Assembly (NCBI RefSeq): GCF_003545805.1
Contig: NZ_NMQR01000016.1
Location: forward strand, 35,630 to 99,629
Origin: Photorhabdus sp. CRCIA-P01
GTDB lineage: Bacteria; Pseudomonadota; Gammaproteobacteria; Enterobacterales; Enterobacteriaceae
DNA: 64,000 nt
Direction: 5' to 3'
Shown here piece by piece: positions 51,608-62,601 of this stretch. The stretch's first letter is position 1. The number at the start of each line of letters is the position of its first letter. Made by a program: the position numbers and the translations under genes. The notes beneath the pieces are model-generated. The model was given only the letters and a program-made list of their open reading frames with translations. It was not told the origin of the DNA and did no database searches.

Positions 51608-51922
51608 ATGTTACAGAAGGTTATGTGTGGTTACACTATACCCATAAGCAAGTTCAGATCCAATCCTGGCGCGGCTTTAGCGGAAGCCCAAGGGGATGCT
51701 ATTGCTGTCTCATCAAACAATCAGATCCAATTCTATGCTGTGCCTGCACATATGTATGAAGAGATTATTAATTTTGTTGAGTTTGCTCAACGTGGGACAA
51801 CTGAGTTAAAAAACATTCCAGCTAATTTTACTGGTGAAGATTTGGATATGAATCAGGTTGTTACTAAGATGGCAACGAAATTCAAACATGGCTCCACTGG
51901 AGACTACGAAGAATGGCCGTAA
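51608..51922 (+). CDS. Phd/YefM (StbD-like) antitoxin, apparently without its toxin
   Basis: A 104-residue protein with the Phd/YefM N-terminal fold as in StbD: TIPISKFRSNPGAALAEAQGDAIAVSSNNQIQFYAVPAHMYEEI. The start at 51608 follows GGAGG at 51595-51599 by 8 bases; an in-frame ATG at 51593 overlaps that site. Partner toxins (RelE/ParE/StbE type) are normally encoded directly after such genes, but none is found in the 142 bases to the next frame. It may be a solitary antitoxin, or regulator, left from a lost module. Confidence 0.72.
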   Translation: MLQKVMCGYTIPISKFRSNPGAALAEAQGDAIAVSSNNQIQFYAVPAHMYEEIINFVEFAQRGTTELKNIPANFTGEDLDMNQVVTKMATKFKHGSTGDYEEWP

Positions 51923-52064
51923 AATATTCCTCCGTTGAATAAAAATTTTGTCAGTACAAGGAGGTACAACGTAACAATAATATTTATTATTGGCGCTATG
52001 GTGACTAGACATTATATATCCTATATATTGAATATATCCATATGCTGTTATGAGAAGGTATACC

Positions 52065-52873
52065 ATGACAACTAGAATGCATTCATCCGCTAAGGTGAAG
52101 AAATCAGTGGAAATCGAAACTCTGAGTGGATCTGAGCTCATTGATCGTAAAATTGATAAAGATGCTGAATATTTAGTTATTAAACTGGATCGTAACATAG
52201 CTAGTACTACTGAATACTGTAAAGCCTTATATGTTGCAGTAAACGCCGCAGTTGCAACGGTGAACTCTATTGCTATTTGTGATAATGATGCTCATCCAAC
52301 ATTATGCTTTGTTAGTTCAAAAACAGATGATGTTCCCTCTGTACTTAAGACCAGTAAGAAAGTGAGGCAGAAAGCAAAACCTGAGATTCAACCCAAAAAG
52401 AAAGAGTTCAATAAGATGAAGGTAGATAATTCTGTCAGGAAACTATCATCTGAACATAGCAAGATCGTGATGCTCGCTTCTCTGTACGTCGAAAGGCTTT
52501 AAAAGAGTCAATCCTATCAGATTCAATCTGGTTAACCTCAGTAGCTGTTTCTGAGGGGTACGGGTTTAAATCCAGTAATAAGAGCACAGGGCCAAACAGA
52601 TGGAAAAACAGTAATAAGATTTTTGCGATTACGATTGATGGTAAAGATTATTTTCCTCAATATGCTTTGAATGAAGATTTTAAGCCTCTTGATATTGTTA
52701 AGAAAATAATTACGTTATTTGGTGATAGAAAGACCTCTTGGGGATTGGCTGTTTGGTTTGGTTCGAATAATAGTTGGTTAGGTAATAAAAAACCCAAAGA
52801 AGTCTTGAGAACAATGCCAGAGCAAGTACTTATTGCCGCTAGGGAAGAACTGGAAAGGGGTGTTCATGGTTAA
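52065..52873 (+). pseudogene. Xre/MbcA/ParS-type antitoxin gene split by a frameshift
   Basis: Two frames together encode one antitoxin of the RES-Xre type. Frame A runs 52065-52502 (from MTTRMHSSAKVKK, GAGAAGG upstream). Frame B reads DARFSVRRKALKESILSDSI...SSNKSTGPNRWKNSNKIFAITIDGKDYFPQYAL...LGNKKPKEVLRTMPEQVLIAAREEL to 52873 and contains the whole C-terminal toxin-binding (DUF2384) domain. The joint falls at 52459-52480; restoring one A in AGCAAGATCG would read S-K-D-R-D-A-R and join both. So a one-base deletion, a sequencing error or recoding is implied. Frame B overlaps the toxin start by 8 bases. Confidence 0.75.
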
Positions 52874-53534
52874 GAAAAAAGACCAGGAATTGCAAGGAGA
52901 TTCAGAGTTCCCAGAAAGACTGAATATAAGTAATTATTATATCTGGAAAGCAGAAAAGCCTATTTATCGTCTTCACCATGAGACATTTTCTGCTATTCAA
53001 TTTAATCCTGGTTATGGTTCAGGGCGGTTTAATCCGATAAAAGCGACGGGAACATTGTATGGTGCAGAAGATTTTAGCACGGTTGCGTTGGAAACACTTT
53101 TTCACGATGTTGGATCTCCTTCTGAGGAGCTGCCATTTGATTATGGGAGCTTTAATCAAAAAGTATACTCAGTTATTGAACCAGTCACAGATGTAGTGTT
53201 AGTTGAATTAAATGCCAGAACATTAAGACGATGGGGAGTTACCAAATCACAGGTGATTGATTCAACAGCAGATAAATACCCTTTTACGCAACGGTTAGCA
53301 GCTAAAATCCATAACCAACACTTAGAGGCTCAGGGTTTACAGTGGTCTTCTAAGCAGAATGATGGAATGGCCATCATGTTGTTCGAGGATCGTGTAAACA
53401 AAAATAGCTTATCCATTATTGTCGAGTCAAAATCTGTTTCTGAATCAGAAACTGCTATGGAAAACATTGAAACTATTATTGATGATCTCGGTATGGTACC
53501 AATGAGTATAGGTGGTGGTGATCCTGATGATTAG
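52866..53534 (+). CDS. RES-domain toxin (NAD+-degrading)
   Basis: RES toxins degrade NAD+ in the cell and halt growth unless bound by their Xre-type antitoxin. This 222-residue protein has the family pattern: IYRLHHE with the conserved Arg, SGRFNP, GTLYGAEDFSTVALETLFHD with the conserved Tyr and Glu, and a late serine region. ATG at 52866 (AAGGGG upstream) overlaps the antitoxin stop (ATGGTTAA). The toxin frame is intact while its antitoxin frame is broken, which is unexpected. Key residues are assigned from family memory. Confidence 0.8.
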   Translation: MVKKKDQELQGDSEFPERLNISNYYIWKAEKPIYRLHHETFSAIQFNPGYGSGRFNPIKATGTLYGAEDFSTVALETLFHDVGSPSEELPFDYGSFNQKVYSVIEPVTDVVLVELNARTLRRWGVTKSQVIDSTADKYPFTQRLAAKIHNQHLEAQGLQWSSKQNDGMAIMLFEDRVNKNSLSIIVESKSVSESETAMENIETIIDDLGMVPMSIGGGDPDD

Positions 53535-53728
53535 TCAACTCGTTGTATCAGTGCTAAATGTTAGGTTTCAGTCATCTTCTCATATTGAATAAAACTATCT
53601 GATATATAGGCGGTTTATTAGTGATAAAGCCTTTGGGTATTCTGTTGGGAATTATTGTTTGTTGATTTTACTGATATACCCAATGGAAGCAATGTTGCTT
53701 TTAGTTATGAGATATTAAGAGTGATACG

Positions 53729-53762
53729 GGGACAAAATCCCCGGGCAGGGTATTCTGTCCCG
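53729..53762. terminator. Bidirectional hairpin between RES toxin and lsrG
   Basis: GGGACAAAAT-CCC and GGG-TATTCTGTCCC pair with few mismatches around a CGGGCA loop. It lies between the converging ends of the RES gene and the lsr operon (gap 53535-53818), with moderately AT-rich tails both ways. Confidence 0.5.
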
Positions 53763-53818
53763 GGTAATTTAATTATTTAAACGATGTTGTATTTTATCGT
53801 TACATTGAAGCATCTTAT

Positions 53819-54118
53819 TTATTTTATTTCCGGCATTAAACCGATAAAAGAGGTTTTCTTCCTTGGTCCAGATATCAGGAATTCAAGCTGTTCAACACAT
53901 TTTAGATAATGAGGGGTTTGCTTGTGTGCGGCAGCGGCTTTTTCATCAACATATGCCTCATAAATATAAAAACGGGTAGGAATATTTTCGTCCCGTAATA
54001 CATCAAAACGTAAATTTCCTTCTTCTTTAATTGATCCCAGATGATTAAGGCGAAAAACTTCAATAAACTCGTCTAATTTGTCCTGCTTTACATTAATTTC
54101 AACCAAAGTGACGTTCAT
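53819..54118 (-). CDS. lsrG: (4S)-4-hydroxy-5-phosphonooxypentane-2,3-dione isomerase LsrG
   Basis: LsrG isomerises phospho-AI-2 to 3-hydroxy-5-phosphonooxypentane-2,4-dione, the first step in AI-2 breakdown. The 99-residue ABM-fold protein begins [43 protein letters not shown], as in the family. It is the last gene of lsrACDBFG, 11 bases after lsrF. The tam gene that sometimes follows is absent. Confidence 0.93.
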   Translation of the reverse strand: MNVTLVEINVKQDKLDEFIEVFRLNHLGSIKEEGNLRFDVLRDENIPTRFYIYEAYVDEKAAAAHKQTPHYLKCVEQLEFLISGPRKKTSFIGLMPEIK

Positions 54119-54129
54119 CTCGGTTCTCC

Positions 54130-55005
54130 TTATTGTTTTTCACTTAAAAATAACTCGTAAGCTTTGCTGGCACTTTCATTCTGGTGTACGACGGCTTGAA
54201 CGGCTTTTAACATGGCAACCGGTGCTTCGGATTGGAAAATATTACGTCCCATATCAACACCGGCAGCCCCTTGATCAATTGCCTGATAACACATCTCCAG
54301 AGCCTCTTTTTCTGGTAACTTTTTACCACCAGCAATCACAATAGGAACTGGACATCCACTGGCAATACGCTCAAAGCCTGTATCGACATAGTAAGTTTTA
54401 ATGATTTGCGCGCCCATTTCGGCCGCAATGCGCGTCGCCAGGGAAAAATAGCGTTGATCCCGCACCATATCTTTACCAACGCCGGTGACTGCCATCGTTG
54501 GCATGCCGTAACGCATTCCCTGATCGACTAATTTGATAATATTTTTAATTGACTGATGTTCATATTCAGAGCCGATATAGACCTGAGCGGCTACTGCACA
54601 GACATTCAGGCGTAAAGCATCTTCCATGGCAACCGCAACCGCTTCATTGGACAATTCCGTCAGAATCGAGTTGGCGCCGGAAGCACGTAAGACCACGGGT
54701 TTGTTGGTCGCGGGTGGAACCTGACTACGCAGAATACCGCGGGTACACATTAAGACATCGGTATGGGGAAATAGCGGAGCAATATTGATATCGATGCGCT
54801 CAAGCCCGGTTGTTGGCCCCTGAAAATAACCGTGGTCGAAAGCTAACATAACTGTTCGATTGGTTTTGGGATTAAAAATGCGCGAAAGTCGTGATTGCAT
54901 TCCCCAATCCAGTGCGCCGCAGCCTTTCAGTTCAAACAGACTATTCTGCTGCGGGATATCAATACCAAAATCTTTACCATCTTTAATATCATCTAAATCT
55001 GCCAT
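54130..55005 (-). CDS. lsrF: 3-hydroxy-5-phosphonooxypentane-2,4-dione thiolase LsrF
   Basis: LsrF transfers an acetyl group from the LsrG product to CoA, giving dihydroxyacetone phosphate and acetyl-CoA. It has the class I aldolase-like TIM barrel: [31 protein letters not shown], and the lysine in [14 protein letters not shown] that corresponds to the active-site lysine. The 291 residues equal the usual length. TAGGAGAAGAA precedes the ATG. Confidence 0.94.
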   Translation of the reverse strand: MADLDDIKDGKDFGIDIPQQNSLFELKGCGALDWGMQSRLSRIFNPKTNRTVMLAFDHGYFQGPTTGLERIDINIAPLFPHTDVLMCTRGILRSQVPPATNKPVVLRASGANSILTELSNEAVAVAMEDALRLNVCAVAAQVYIGSEYEHQSIKNIIKLVDQGMRYGMPTMAVTGVGKDMVRDQRYFSLATRIAAEMGAQIIKTYYVDTGFERIASGCPVPIVIAGGKKLPEKEALEMCYQAIDQGAAGVDMGRNIFQSEAPVAMLKAVQAVVHQNESASKAYELFLSEKQ

Positions 55006-55073
55006 TTTTCTTCTCCTAACTCACTTACATTGGGCCAGCAACCCTGCATGGCAGAGATTGCTGAACCGTAGTA

Positions 55074-56093
55074 TTAGAAATCGTATTGATTGATATTGTC
55101 TTTGGTGAAAATGACCCGTTCAGGCAAAACAACAATGCCGTTTCCTTTGGCTTCATAGCGGTAACCCTGAACGCGGTTTGGTACAACTTCAACAATGCCA
55201 ATATCGGGAATATCTAGTTTATCGCCGACATTTAAATCACCTTTCTTGAGTAATTCATTGGCGACATGAATTGATATTTTGCCTTGGTTGACGACATCCC
55301 AGAGCCCGAATTGCTTGACGGTTCCGCGTTCAACATAAGGGCGCATGACATTGGGGGTGCTGAAACCTACAATCGCAACATCTTGTCGTTTCAAATTTTC
55401 TGCTGCTTGTGCCGCAGCTGGCAGGGCGTTGGCATCCGGGGCAATAATTGCATCCAAATCACTCCAGGCTTTTAAAATCCCTTCTGCGGTTTGTAAGGAT
55501 TTGGTTGCATCGTTATAACCAAACTGGGTGGTAACAATTTCCCAACCTGGATGTTCTGCGGCAATTTTATCTTTAGCTTCTTTTACCCATTGGTTTTGGT
55601 CAGTGACCGTTGGGCTGGAGTAGAAAAACGCGACCTTGGCTTGCTCTTTTTGCACCTGATTAGCGGCCATATCCACCAGCATTCCGCCCAGTTGTTTTGG
55701 CGTTCCTTGGTTAATATAAATTGAACGGCATTCCGGCGAAGTGTCTGAATCCCAAGTCAGGATTTTCACTCCCCGTTGCATGGCCCGTTTCAACGCAGGG
55801 CATAGACCATCCGGTGAAACCGCAGAGACCACAATAGCGTTATAGCCTTGGTTCACAAAGCTGTTGATAAGCTGAACTTGCCCGGCAACACTGGGTTCTG
55901 TTGGTCCATCATAGGTCACATTGACACCCAAGGCTTTCCCGGCGGCTACCGCACCTTGGCCGCCACTGGTAAAAAAGCCGACACCGACCAGTTTAGGGAT
56001 GAAAGCGATTCTTTCGGCGGCGTGTACCCAAGAGGCGCAAGCCAGACTTAATAGGCTGATTAGAGCCAGTTTTTTCAGGATTAATGTTTTCAT
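55074..56093 (-). CDS. lsrB: Autoinducer-2-binding periplasmic protein LsrB
   Basis: LsrB binds AI-2 (R-THMF form) in the periplasm and feeds LsrACD. ATG at 56093 is chosen (GGAGAGAG upstream) so that the protein starts with a signal peptide ([27 protein letters not shown]). The mature protein is a type 1 ribose-binding-like fold with [32 protein letters not shown] and [15 protein letters not shown]. At 339 residues it matches E. coli LsrB (340). Its gene lies between the permeases and lsrF, the standard order. Confidence 0.95.
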   Translation of the reverse strand: MKTLILKKLALISLLSLACASWVHAAERIAFIPKLVGVGFFTSGGQGAVAAGKALGVNVTYDGPTEPSVAGQVQLINSFVNQGYNAIVVSAVSPDGLCPALKRAMQRGVKILTWDSDTSPECRSIYINQGTPKQLGGMLVDMAANQVQKEQAKVAFFYSSPTVTDQNQWVKEAKDKIAAEHPGWEIVTTQFGYNDATKSLQTAEGILKAWSDLDAIIAPDANALPAAAQAAENLKRQDVAIVGFSTPNVMRPYVERGTVKQFGLWDVVNQGKISIHVANELLKKGDLNVGDKLDIPDIGIVEVVPNRVQGYRYEAKGNGIVVLPERVIFTKDNINQYDF

Positions 56094-56154
56094 TACTCTC
56101 TCCATTTGTTGGGTTTCAGAGGGACTGTAATGTCATAAAATTCATTCTATAGGT

Positions 56155-57156
56155 TTATGAAGACAATCTCTGATTTCGCCATCGCTGTATCCAGTCACGG
56201 ATTTGGTGGTGGTGCAGGCTGATGGAACGTCCTACTACGGCAATAATCAACAGGGCACCGGCAAGGGCACTGGATACCTGATTGGGGACGCCAGCCATCT
56301 GTAACCCCTGTTGTAAATAACCAATTAATAATATAGCCAGCGCTGTGCCGATAATTGAACCTGAACCACCGTAAATATTGGCTCCCCCCAAGACTACCGC
56401 AGTGATTGCTGGCATCAGAAATGATGTGCCGAGGTCAGAGCGCGCTGATCCAAAATAGGAAACTAATACAATGGCCGCGATAGCAGAAGCTATGCCGGTC
56501 AGGGTATAGAGAAGATACAGGGTTCGGGCAACGGGAATTGCCGCGTAACGGGCAACTTTACTGCTTTGCCCAATCAGAAAAATATTGCGCCCACTGTGTG
56601 TACGATGCATGAACAGCCAGCAAATAAGGACACAGAGTAGAAATAGCATCAATGGCATAGGTAGGCCAAACAAAGTTAAATTAGCAAAATCAGTCAATGT
56701 TTGTGGAAAACCACCAATACCTTCGTAACCGGTTGCACCGGAGATGCCGGAAAGCAGCAGGGCACTGCCACCGAACAGATATAGGGTACCGAGTGTGATA
56801 ACCAATGGATTAATGCCGGTATATAAAATGAGTGCTGCATTGATTATTCCACATATTGCACCGACCAATAGCGTCAAAGGAATAGCGGCGGCCATTGGCA
56901 TACCGGCCTGATTCATCACTCCGAGCGATATTGCACACAGACCAATGGTTGAGCCGAATGAAATATCAATACCACCACTCACAATAACCATAGTCAGTGG
57001 CAAGGCCACAATCCCGATACAGATAAAATCACTGGTACTGAGCAACAATATATTGATATCCAGCATGCGCGAGTTTGCTATGCCAAACAGTAGAATTTCA
57101 ATAATCAGTAATGTGGCTAAGGCGAATTCCCAGCCATAACGTTGACCGATATTCAT
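56155..57156 (-). CDS. lsrD: AI-2 ABC transporter permease LsrD
   Basis: A 333-residue membrane permease of the ribose-type ABC importer family with about nine hydrophobic segments; ISFGSTIGLCAISLGVMNQAG and TAVVLGGANIYGGSGSIIGTALAILLIGYLQQGLQMAGV are family motifs. It pairs with LsrC to form the AI-2 channel. Its start overlaps the lsrC stop by one base, so translation is coupled. The 3' gap to lsrB is 61 bases. Confidence 0.93.
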   Translation of the reverse strand: MNIGQRYGWEFALATLLIIEILLFGIANSRMLDINILLLSTSDFICIGIVALPLTMVIVSGGIDISFGSTIGLCAISLGVMNQAGMPMAAAIPLTLLVGAICGIINAALILYTGINPLVITLGTLYLFGGSALLLSGISGATGYEGIGGFPQTLTDFANLTLFGLPMPLMLFLLCVLICWLFMHRTHSGRNIFLIGQSSKVARYAAIPVARTLYLLYTLTGIASAIAAIVLVSYFGSARSDLGTSFLMPAITAVVLGGANIYGGSGSIIGTALAILLIGYLQQGLQMAGVPNQVSSALAGALLIIAVVGRSISLHHHQIRDWIQRWRNQRLSS

Positions 57157-58157
57157 TATGTCACCTGATTACTTTTGTCATTTTTGAGGAAACGGGCATA
57201 TTTTTGTTGGCGGATATTTTTTTCGATGGCCCAACGAAGGCGTCCATCAAAAATCAATACCGCCAGCAGAACAAATCCGGCAATAAAATCGTTCCACCAA
57301 GCAGGGAGTTTTAGCAGTACTAATCCGCTGTTTATCTGCGTCAGGAAAAATGCGCCTAAAATAGCGCCGATCACTGTACCGGTGCCGCCAAGCAGACTGA
57401 TACCGCCTAGCACGCAAGCTGCGATAGCTCTCATTTCCAGCCCACTGCCGGTCTGATTTGGGATAAAACCAATCTGGGAAGCAAAAACAATTCCGGCCAG
57501 CGCTGCCATGACACCATTCACGGAGAAGGCGATAATTTGAATGCTATCTGTACGGACGCCCAGTTGACGAGCGCCTTGCAGATTGTCTCCCGTGGCGTAA
57601 AAGCTCCGGCCAAAAGTGGTTTTTGCGAGTATCCACGCCATTGCTAATATCAGGATCATTAACAGCCAGCCGATAGGTGAGATATTCAACCATAAAGGTG
57701 AGGAAAGGCGCTTTAATTCGTATGGTAAGCCTTCAATCCATTTACCGTCAGTAAGCAATAACATCAGTCCACGGTAAAGCCCCAACGTGCCGAGGGTGGT
57801 AACAATCGCGGGAATTTTCAACCAAGTGACCAGTGCACCATTGAAGAATCCGGCACACATGCCGAGCAGAAGAGTTAACAGGCAGGAAACGGGCAGGCTC
57901 AAGCTGGCATTCAGTGACATTCCCATAATGACTGCGCATAAGCCGGCAATGGAGCCGACAGAAACATCGATATTGCGAGTTAGCATGACCAGTGCTGCCC
58001 CCATTGCAAGCAAGATAAGGATCTGCGCACTGCTGAAAACTAGGGTGACAGTTTGTAAGCTAAAGTACTGATGGTCGATCACACTGAGTAAGCCAAACAG
58101 GCAGAGAATAGCAATCAATGCGGTAATTTCGCGGTTATTCTGGATAAGTTTCAACAT
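57156..58157 (-). CDS. lsrC: AI-2 ABC transporter permease LsrC
   Basis: The partner permease of LsrD, 333 residues. It shows [23 protein letters not shown] and [40 protein letters not shown], the ribose-permease-type EAA-loop regions. The start lies within the end of lsrA (7-base overlap). LsrC and LsrD with LsrA and LsrB make a complete AI-2 importer. A lysine/arginine-rich tail ([16 protein letters not shown]) ends the protein. Confidence 0.93.
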   Translation of the reverse strand: MLKLIQNNREITALIAILCLFGLLSVIDHQYFSLQTVTLVFSSAQILILLAMGAALVMLTRNIDVSVGSIAGLCAVIMGMSLNASLSLPVSCLLTLLLGMCAGFFNGALVTWLKIPAIVTTLGTLGLYRGLMLLLTDGKWIEGLPYELKRLSSPLWLNISPIGWLLMILILAMAWILAKTTFGRSFYATGDNLQGARQLGVRTDSIQIIAFSVNGVMAALAGIVFASQIGFIPNQTGSGLEMRAIAACVLGGISLLGGTGTVIGAILGAFFLTQINSGLVLLKLPAWWNDFIAGFVLLAVLIFDGRLRWAIEKNIRQQKYARFLKNDKSNQVT

Positions 58158-59686
58158 GACGCCGCCTGTTGTGGTTTATGTTCGCCGAAGGCGATATGCA
58201 TAATGGTGTCAACATCCATCTGTTGCTTAGTTAACTCGCCATTGATTTCTCCCTGATGCATGACTAATACCCGATCAGCTATTTGAACCACTTCATCCAG
58301 ATCGGATGAAATAAAAATAATGGCCACTTGCTGCTGGGCGATATGACGAATCAGTTGGTAAATATCATTGCGTGCCGCGACATCCACACCACGTGTAGGT
58401 TCATCAATAATAAGGACTGCGGGGTGAGCTTCCAGGCATTTAGCAATCAGAATTTTTTGTTGATTACCGCCGGACAGTGTTTTGATCGGTTGGTTGATAT
58501 GGCTGAATTTGATATTCAGGATTTGGCAATAGTGCTCAAGTACCGCTGTGTCATAGGCAGGGCGTATCCAGAATGTATTGCGGTTGTGGGTTAGTGAGCA
58601 GATATTCCAGCCGAGTGATGAATCCAGAAATAACCCTGATGACTGCCGATCTTCCGGCAAATAAACCAAACCCTGTGCCAGACGTTGAGCAGTTTTTAGC
58701 CCATTAACAATATGTTGTTTTAACTTGATTTCGCCGGATATCGTAGGGCGCAGGCCATAAAGTGTTTCAGCCAGTTCTGTGCGGCCTGCACCAACAACCC
58801 CGGCCAAGCCAAGAATTTCACCAGGTTTCACTGAGAATGTGATATTGCTGAAACCCTCGCCACTCAGTTTGGTGACTGTCAGTATTGGTCGATCTGATTC
58901 TGTCTGATGCGGGTTATTGCTGAGATCCAAGCCCAATTTTGGGGTGCCATTTAATGGCTGATTTTTCGCAGCCGGTGTAATGGCCTGAATAATGTCATCC
59001 GTTGTGTAATCGCGGATTTTGCCGCTTAAAGCAATACTGCCGTCACGCATAACACTGACCTGATCCGCTAGTTGGTAAATTTCAGGGATTTTGTGAGAAA
59101 TAAAAATGATGCCGACACCTTGCTGTTGTAACTCACGGAGCTGGGCAAATAAGCGTTCGGTTTCTGCGGGTGTCAGGGAGGCGGTAGGTTCATCAAGGAT
59201 TAAGATTTTCGAATTACGCATCAGGCCACGCATAATTTCTACCAGTTGCTGATCGGCAACATTAAGGCTGCTAGCACTAACATATAGATCCAATTGACAG
59301 CCAAGTAATGCCAGTAGCTGTTTCATTCTTGACCTATCTACCTGATGCTTTGGCAAACGAAACAGGATGTTTTCCTGTACAGACAAATTCGGGAATAGTA
59401 ATGGTTCTTGTGGTATCAGATAAATACCGAGTTGATGGGCTTTAGTGGGATTAAGATGGCTAACATGATTATCGCTAATCTTGAGCGTGCCTTTATCCGG
59501 TTGTTCTATACCGGCAATAATCTTCATAAGTGTTGATTTGCCTGCGCCATTACCCCCTAACAGAGCATGTATCTGCCCTGGAAACAGAGTAAAATCAATA
59601 TGTTTCAGTACCATTACGCCGGAAAATTGCTTACTGATGCCACTGACTTCTAATAGTGGTGGTACTGCGGTGTTGTTATGTAACAT
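58151..59686 (-). CDS. lsrA: AI-2 ABC transporter ATP-binding protein LsrA
   Basis: A 511-residue double ATPase of the sugar-importer type. The first cassette has Walker [10 protein letters not shown] and Walker [14 protein letters not shown]; the second has the degenerate P-loop [17 protein letters not shown] usual for this family and an intact signature [16 protein letters not shown] with [12 protein letters not shown]. It powers AI-2 uptake. It is the first gene of the lsrACDBFG operon and is divergent from lsrR over 231 bases. Confidence 0.95.
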   Translation of the reverse strand: MLHNNTAVPPLLEVSGISKQFSGVMVLKHIDFTLFPGQIHALLGGNGAGKSTLMKIIAGIEQPDKGTLKISDNHVSHLNPTKAHQLGIYLIPQEPLLFPNLSVQENILFRLPKHQVDRSRMKQLLALLGCQLDLYVSASSLNVADQQLVEIMRGLMRNSKILILDEPTASLTPAETERLFAQLRELQQQGVGIIFISHKIPEIYQLADQVSVMRDGSIALSGKIRDYTTDDIIQAITPAAKNQPLNGTPKLGLDLSNNPHQTESDRPILTVTKLSGEGFSNITFSVKPGEILGLAGVVGAGRTELAETLYGLRPTISGEIKLKQHIVNGLKTAQRLAQGLVYLPEDRQSSGLFLDSSLGWNICSLTHNRNTFWIRPAYDTAVLEHYCQILNIKFSHINQPIKTLSGGNQQKILIAKCLEAHPAVLIIDEPTRGVDVAARNDIYQLIRHIAQQQVAIIFISSDLDEVVQIADRVLVMHQGEINGELTKQQMDVDTIMHIAFGEHKPQQAASC

Positions 59687-59917
59687 CGCGGCATCCTCTT
59701 ACATGCAGGTGCGGAGGCAAACAAAATGAACATTTATGTATTTAAAAAACAATTGTTCAACATGGTAGCTGTTAAATTGTGACATTGGCAATATTTAGAT
59801 CACGTTTTGTGAAAAATTTTTATATTCATTGAATTGTGTTCAAATTTTTGCGGTAAGACTCTGGCGTGTTATACGTTTTAATGGTTATCTGTTGAGTGCG
59901 GATAAAAGAAAGTGGTT
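59687..59917. promoter_or_regulatory. Divergent lsrA / lsrR control region
   Basis: The 231-base gap between lsrA and lsrR must hold both promoters. A 10-bp palindrome AACAATTGTT lies at 59748-59757, a candidate LsrR half-operator; TGTGA CRP-like half-sites lie at 59778 and 59808. In E. coli both lsr promoters are LsrR-repressed and CRP-activated. The individual sites here are weak matches and only suggested. Confidence 0.5.
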
Positions 59918-60919
59918 ATGTCGATAAAATCAGTGAAAGAAAAATCAACTAAAGAGAAAAATGTATCGTCCGAGGACGCCTATCCGGGTAATAGCATGAG
60001 TGAAGAAGAGCTGCTTGCGCGTATTGCATGGTTTTATTATCACGATGGCCTGACACAAGGTGACATCGGCGATTTGCTTGGTTTGAGCCGGTTAAAAGTC
60101 TCCAGATTACTGGAGAAAGGGCGGCAATCAGGTGTCATTCGGGTACAAATTAACTCTCGTTATGAGGGGTGTTTGGCGCTGGAAGATACCCTGCAAAAAC
60201 ATTTCTCTTTGAAACAGGTGCGCGTTTTGCCTGCACTGGCGAATATGAATCTTAATGCCAGATTGGGGGTTGGTGCGGCACATTTGCTGATGGCATTGAT
60301 TGAACCGCAGCAATTATTGGCAGTGGGATTTGGTGAAACCACCATGTGCACACTGCAACATTTAAGTGGTTTTATCTCATCACAACAAATTAGGTTAGTC
60401 ACATTATCCGGTGGTGTCGGTCCTTATATGACCGGTATTGGCCAACTGGATGCAGCTTGTTCAATCAGTATTATCCCCGCCCCATTACGTGCTTCCACGG
60501 CTCAAGTTGCTGAAACATTCCGTCAGGAGAGCAGTGTCCGTGATGTTTTGCTAGCGGCTTGTGCGGCTGATATTGCTATCGTTGGTATTGGTGCGGTTAA
60601 TCAGAAACAGCAGGCGACAATCATGCGTTCTGGTTATATCAGTGGTGGCGAACAGCTCATGTTTGGTCGGAAAGGCGCTGTGGGCGATATTCTTGGCTAT
60701 TTTATGTGCGCTGATGGTGAGCTGGTGGAAGATATACAGATTCATCAGGAACTGATTGGTATCTCCATGCCAGAGCTGAAAACCATCCCAACCGTTATTG
60801 GCGTTGCGGGCGGGGAAGAGAAAGCGGAAGCCATTATTGCCGCGCTGAATGGTCAATATATCAATGGACTGGTGACGGAAGAACAGACTGCCAAAGCAAT
60901 GCTGAATTTGCTGCGCTGA
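59918..60919 (+). CDS. lsrR: AI-2-responsive repressor LsrR
   Basis: LsrR represses lsr genes until phospho-AI-2 binds. It is a SorC-family protein: N-terminal helix-turn-helix [35 protein letters not shown] and a C-terminal sugar-binding-like domain ([53 protein letters not shown] region, [12 protein letters not shown]). ATG at 59918 is preferred to GTG at 59912; it gives 333 residues with a longer charged N-terminal tail than E. coli LsrR (317). lsrK follows by 89 bases. Confidence 0.94.
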   Translation: MSIKSVKEKSTKEKNVSSEDAYPGNSMSEEELLARIAWFYYHDGLTQGDIGDLLGLSRLKVSRLLEKGRQSGVIRVQINSRYEGCLALEDTLQKHFSLKQVRVLPALANMNLNARLGVGAAHLLMALIEPQQLLAVGFGETTMCTLQHLSGFISSQQIRLVTLSGGVGPYMTGIGQLDAACSISIIPAPLRASTAQVAETFRQESSVRDVLLAACAADIAIVGIGAVNQKQQATIMRSGYISGGEQLMFGRKGAVGDILGYFMCADGELVEDIQIHQELIGISMPELKTIPTVIGVAGGEEKAEAIIAALNGQYINGLVTEEQTAKAMLNLLR

Positions 60920-61008
60920 ACCCTGTATTTACTCTATCCGTGGAATAAGCAGAAACAATTTGAGGTAAGGCTATAAGTTCAAAAAGTGATTAAACTGAGG
61001 ATAGCATC

Positions 61009-62601
61009 ATGAATCAACGCCGTAGTGCTAATCCATCGGGAAAATATCTGATGGCGCTTGATGCAGGAACCGGGAGTGTTCGTGCAGTGATATTTGATCT
61101 TGAAGGGAATCAGATCGCCGCAGGGCAGGCTGAATGGATACATCAGCCTGTACCTGATGTCCCGGGTTCAATGGAGTTTGATTTAGCGACGAATTGGCAA
61201 CTTGCTTGCCAATGTATTCGCCAGGCGCTGAAAACCGCGCAATTGCCCGCCAGTGCTATTCAGGGGGTGGCGTCTTGTTCCATGCGGGAAGGCATTGTGC
61301 TTTATAACCGCAATGGTGAGCCGATTTGGGCTTGTGCTAATGTGGATGCGCGTTCCAGCCATGAAGTCAGTGAATTGAAGGTGCTGTATGACAACACTTT
61401 TGAATATGATGTGTATCAGTGTTCAGGGCAAACATTAGCATTAGGTGCAATGCCTCGTCTGTTATGGTTGGCTCATCATCGCCCGGATATTTATCGTCAG
61501 GCAGCCGCTTTGACCATGATCAGCGACTGGCTGGCAAATATGCTCAGTGGTGAATTGGCTGTCGATCCCTCCAATGCCGGTACGACAGGTATGCTGGATC
61601 TGGTGAGCCGTGACTGGCGTCCTGATTTGCTTGAAATGGCAGGATTGCGTTCTGATATTCTCTCGCCGGTAAAAGAGACTGGCACTTTGTTAGGTTACGT
61701 CACGGAGAAAGCGGCTGCTCAATGTGGGCTGAATGTTGGCACGCCGGTTATTATGGGCGGTGGTGATGTACAACTTGGTTGCCTTGGTTTAGGGGTTGTC
61801 AAGCCAGCACAAACCGCCGTGATTGGTGGTACTTTCTGGCAGCAGGTTGTCAATTTGCCGGCGCCAGTCACTGACCCAAATATGAATACACGGATAAATC
61901 CTCATGTTATTCCTGGTATGGTTCAGGCGGAATCCATTAGCTTCTTTACTGGCTTAACCATGCGTTGGTTTAGGGATGCATTTTGCGCGGAAGAAAAGCT
62001 GTTGGCGGAGCGTCTTGGCGTTGATACTTATAGTTTACTGGAAGATATGGCGGCCAGAGTCCCGGCCGGCGCTTACGGTATCATGCCAATTTTCTCTGAT
62101 GTGATGCGATTTAAAGCCTGGTATCATGCAGCCCCTTCCTTTATTAACCTTTCCATTGATCCTGAGAAATGCAATAAAGCGACCCTCTTCCGTGCGTTGG
62201 AAGAGAACGCAGCGATAGTCTCGGCTTGTAATCTGGATCTGATTTCTGCCTTTTCGGCAGTGAAACCGGATTCACTGGTATTCGCTGGTGGTGGTTCAAA
62301 AGGAAAATTATGGAGCCAGATTTTATCTGATGTGACCGGGTTGCCGGTTCGGGTGCCAATGGTGAAAGAATCGACGGCTTTAGGGTGTGCAATTGCTGCT
62401 GGAGTGGGGGTTGGGCTTTATGATGCCATGGGGGCTACAGGGGAAAAACTGGTGCGTTGGCAACATGAATATCAGCCAAATCCTGAACATTATGACGTGT
62501 ATCAAAAGGCTAAACAGAACTGGCAGGCAATATATGCCGATCAATTAACGCTGGTTGATAATGGTTTAACAACGTCATTGTGGAAGGCGCCGGGATTATA
62601 A
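61009..62601 (+). CDS. lsrK: Autoinducer-2 kinase LsrK
   Basis: LsrK phosphorylates AI-2 in the cytoplasm, trapping it and making the LsrR ligand. It belongs to the FGGY carbohydrate kinases: the N-terminal ATPase motif [20 protein letters not shown] and the C-terminal [26 protein letters not shown] signature are present. The 530 residues equal the E. coli length. AGGATAGC precedes the ATG. With LsrACDB, LsrR, LsrF and LsrG the pathway is complete. An IS remnant begins directly after its stop. Confidence 0.95.
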   Translation: MNQRRSANPSGKYLMALDAGTGSVRAVIFDLEGNQIAAGQAEWIHQPVPDVPGSMEFDLATNWQLACQCIRQALKTAQLPASAIQGVASCSMREGIVLYNRNGEPIWACANVDARSSHEVSELKVLYDNTFEYDVYQCSGQTLALGAMPRLLWLAHHRPDIYRQAAALTMISDWLANMLSGELAVDPSNAGTTGMLDLVSRDWRPDLLEMAGLRSDILSPVKETGTLLGYVTEKAAAQCGLNVGTPVIMGGGDVQLGCLGLGVVKPAQTAVIGGTFWQQVVNLPAPVTDPNMNTRINPHVIPGMVQAESISFFTGLTMRWFRDAFCAEEKLLAERLGVDTYSLLEDMAARVPAGAYGIMPIFSDVMRFKAWYHAAPSFINLSIDPEKCNKATLFRALEENAAIVSACNLDLISAFSAVKPDSLVFAGGGSKGKLWSQILSDVTGLPVRVPMVKESTALGCAIAAGVGVGLYDAMGATGEKLVRWQHEYQPNPEHYDVYQKAKQNWQAIYADQLTLVDNGLTTSLWKAPGL

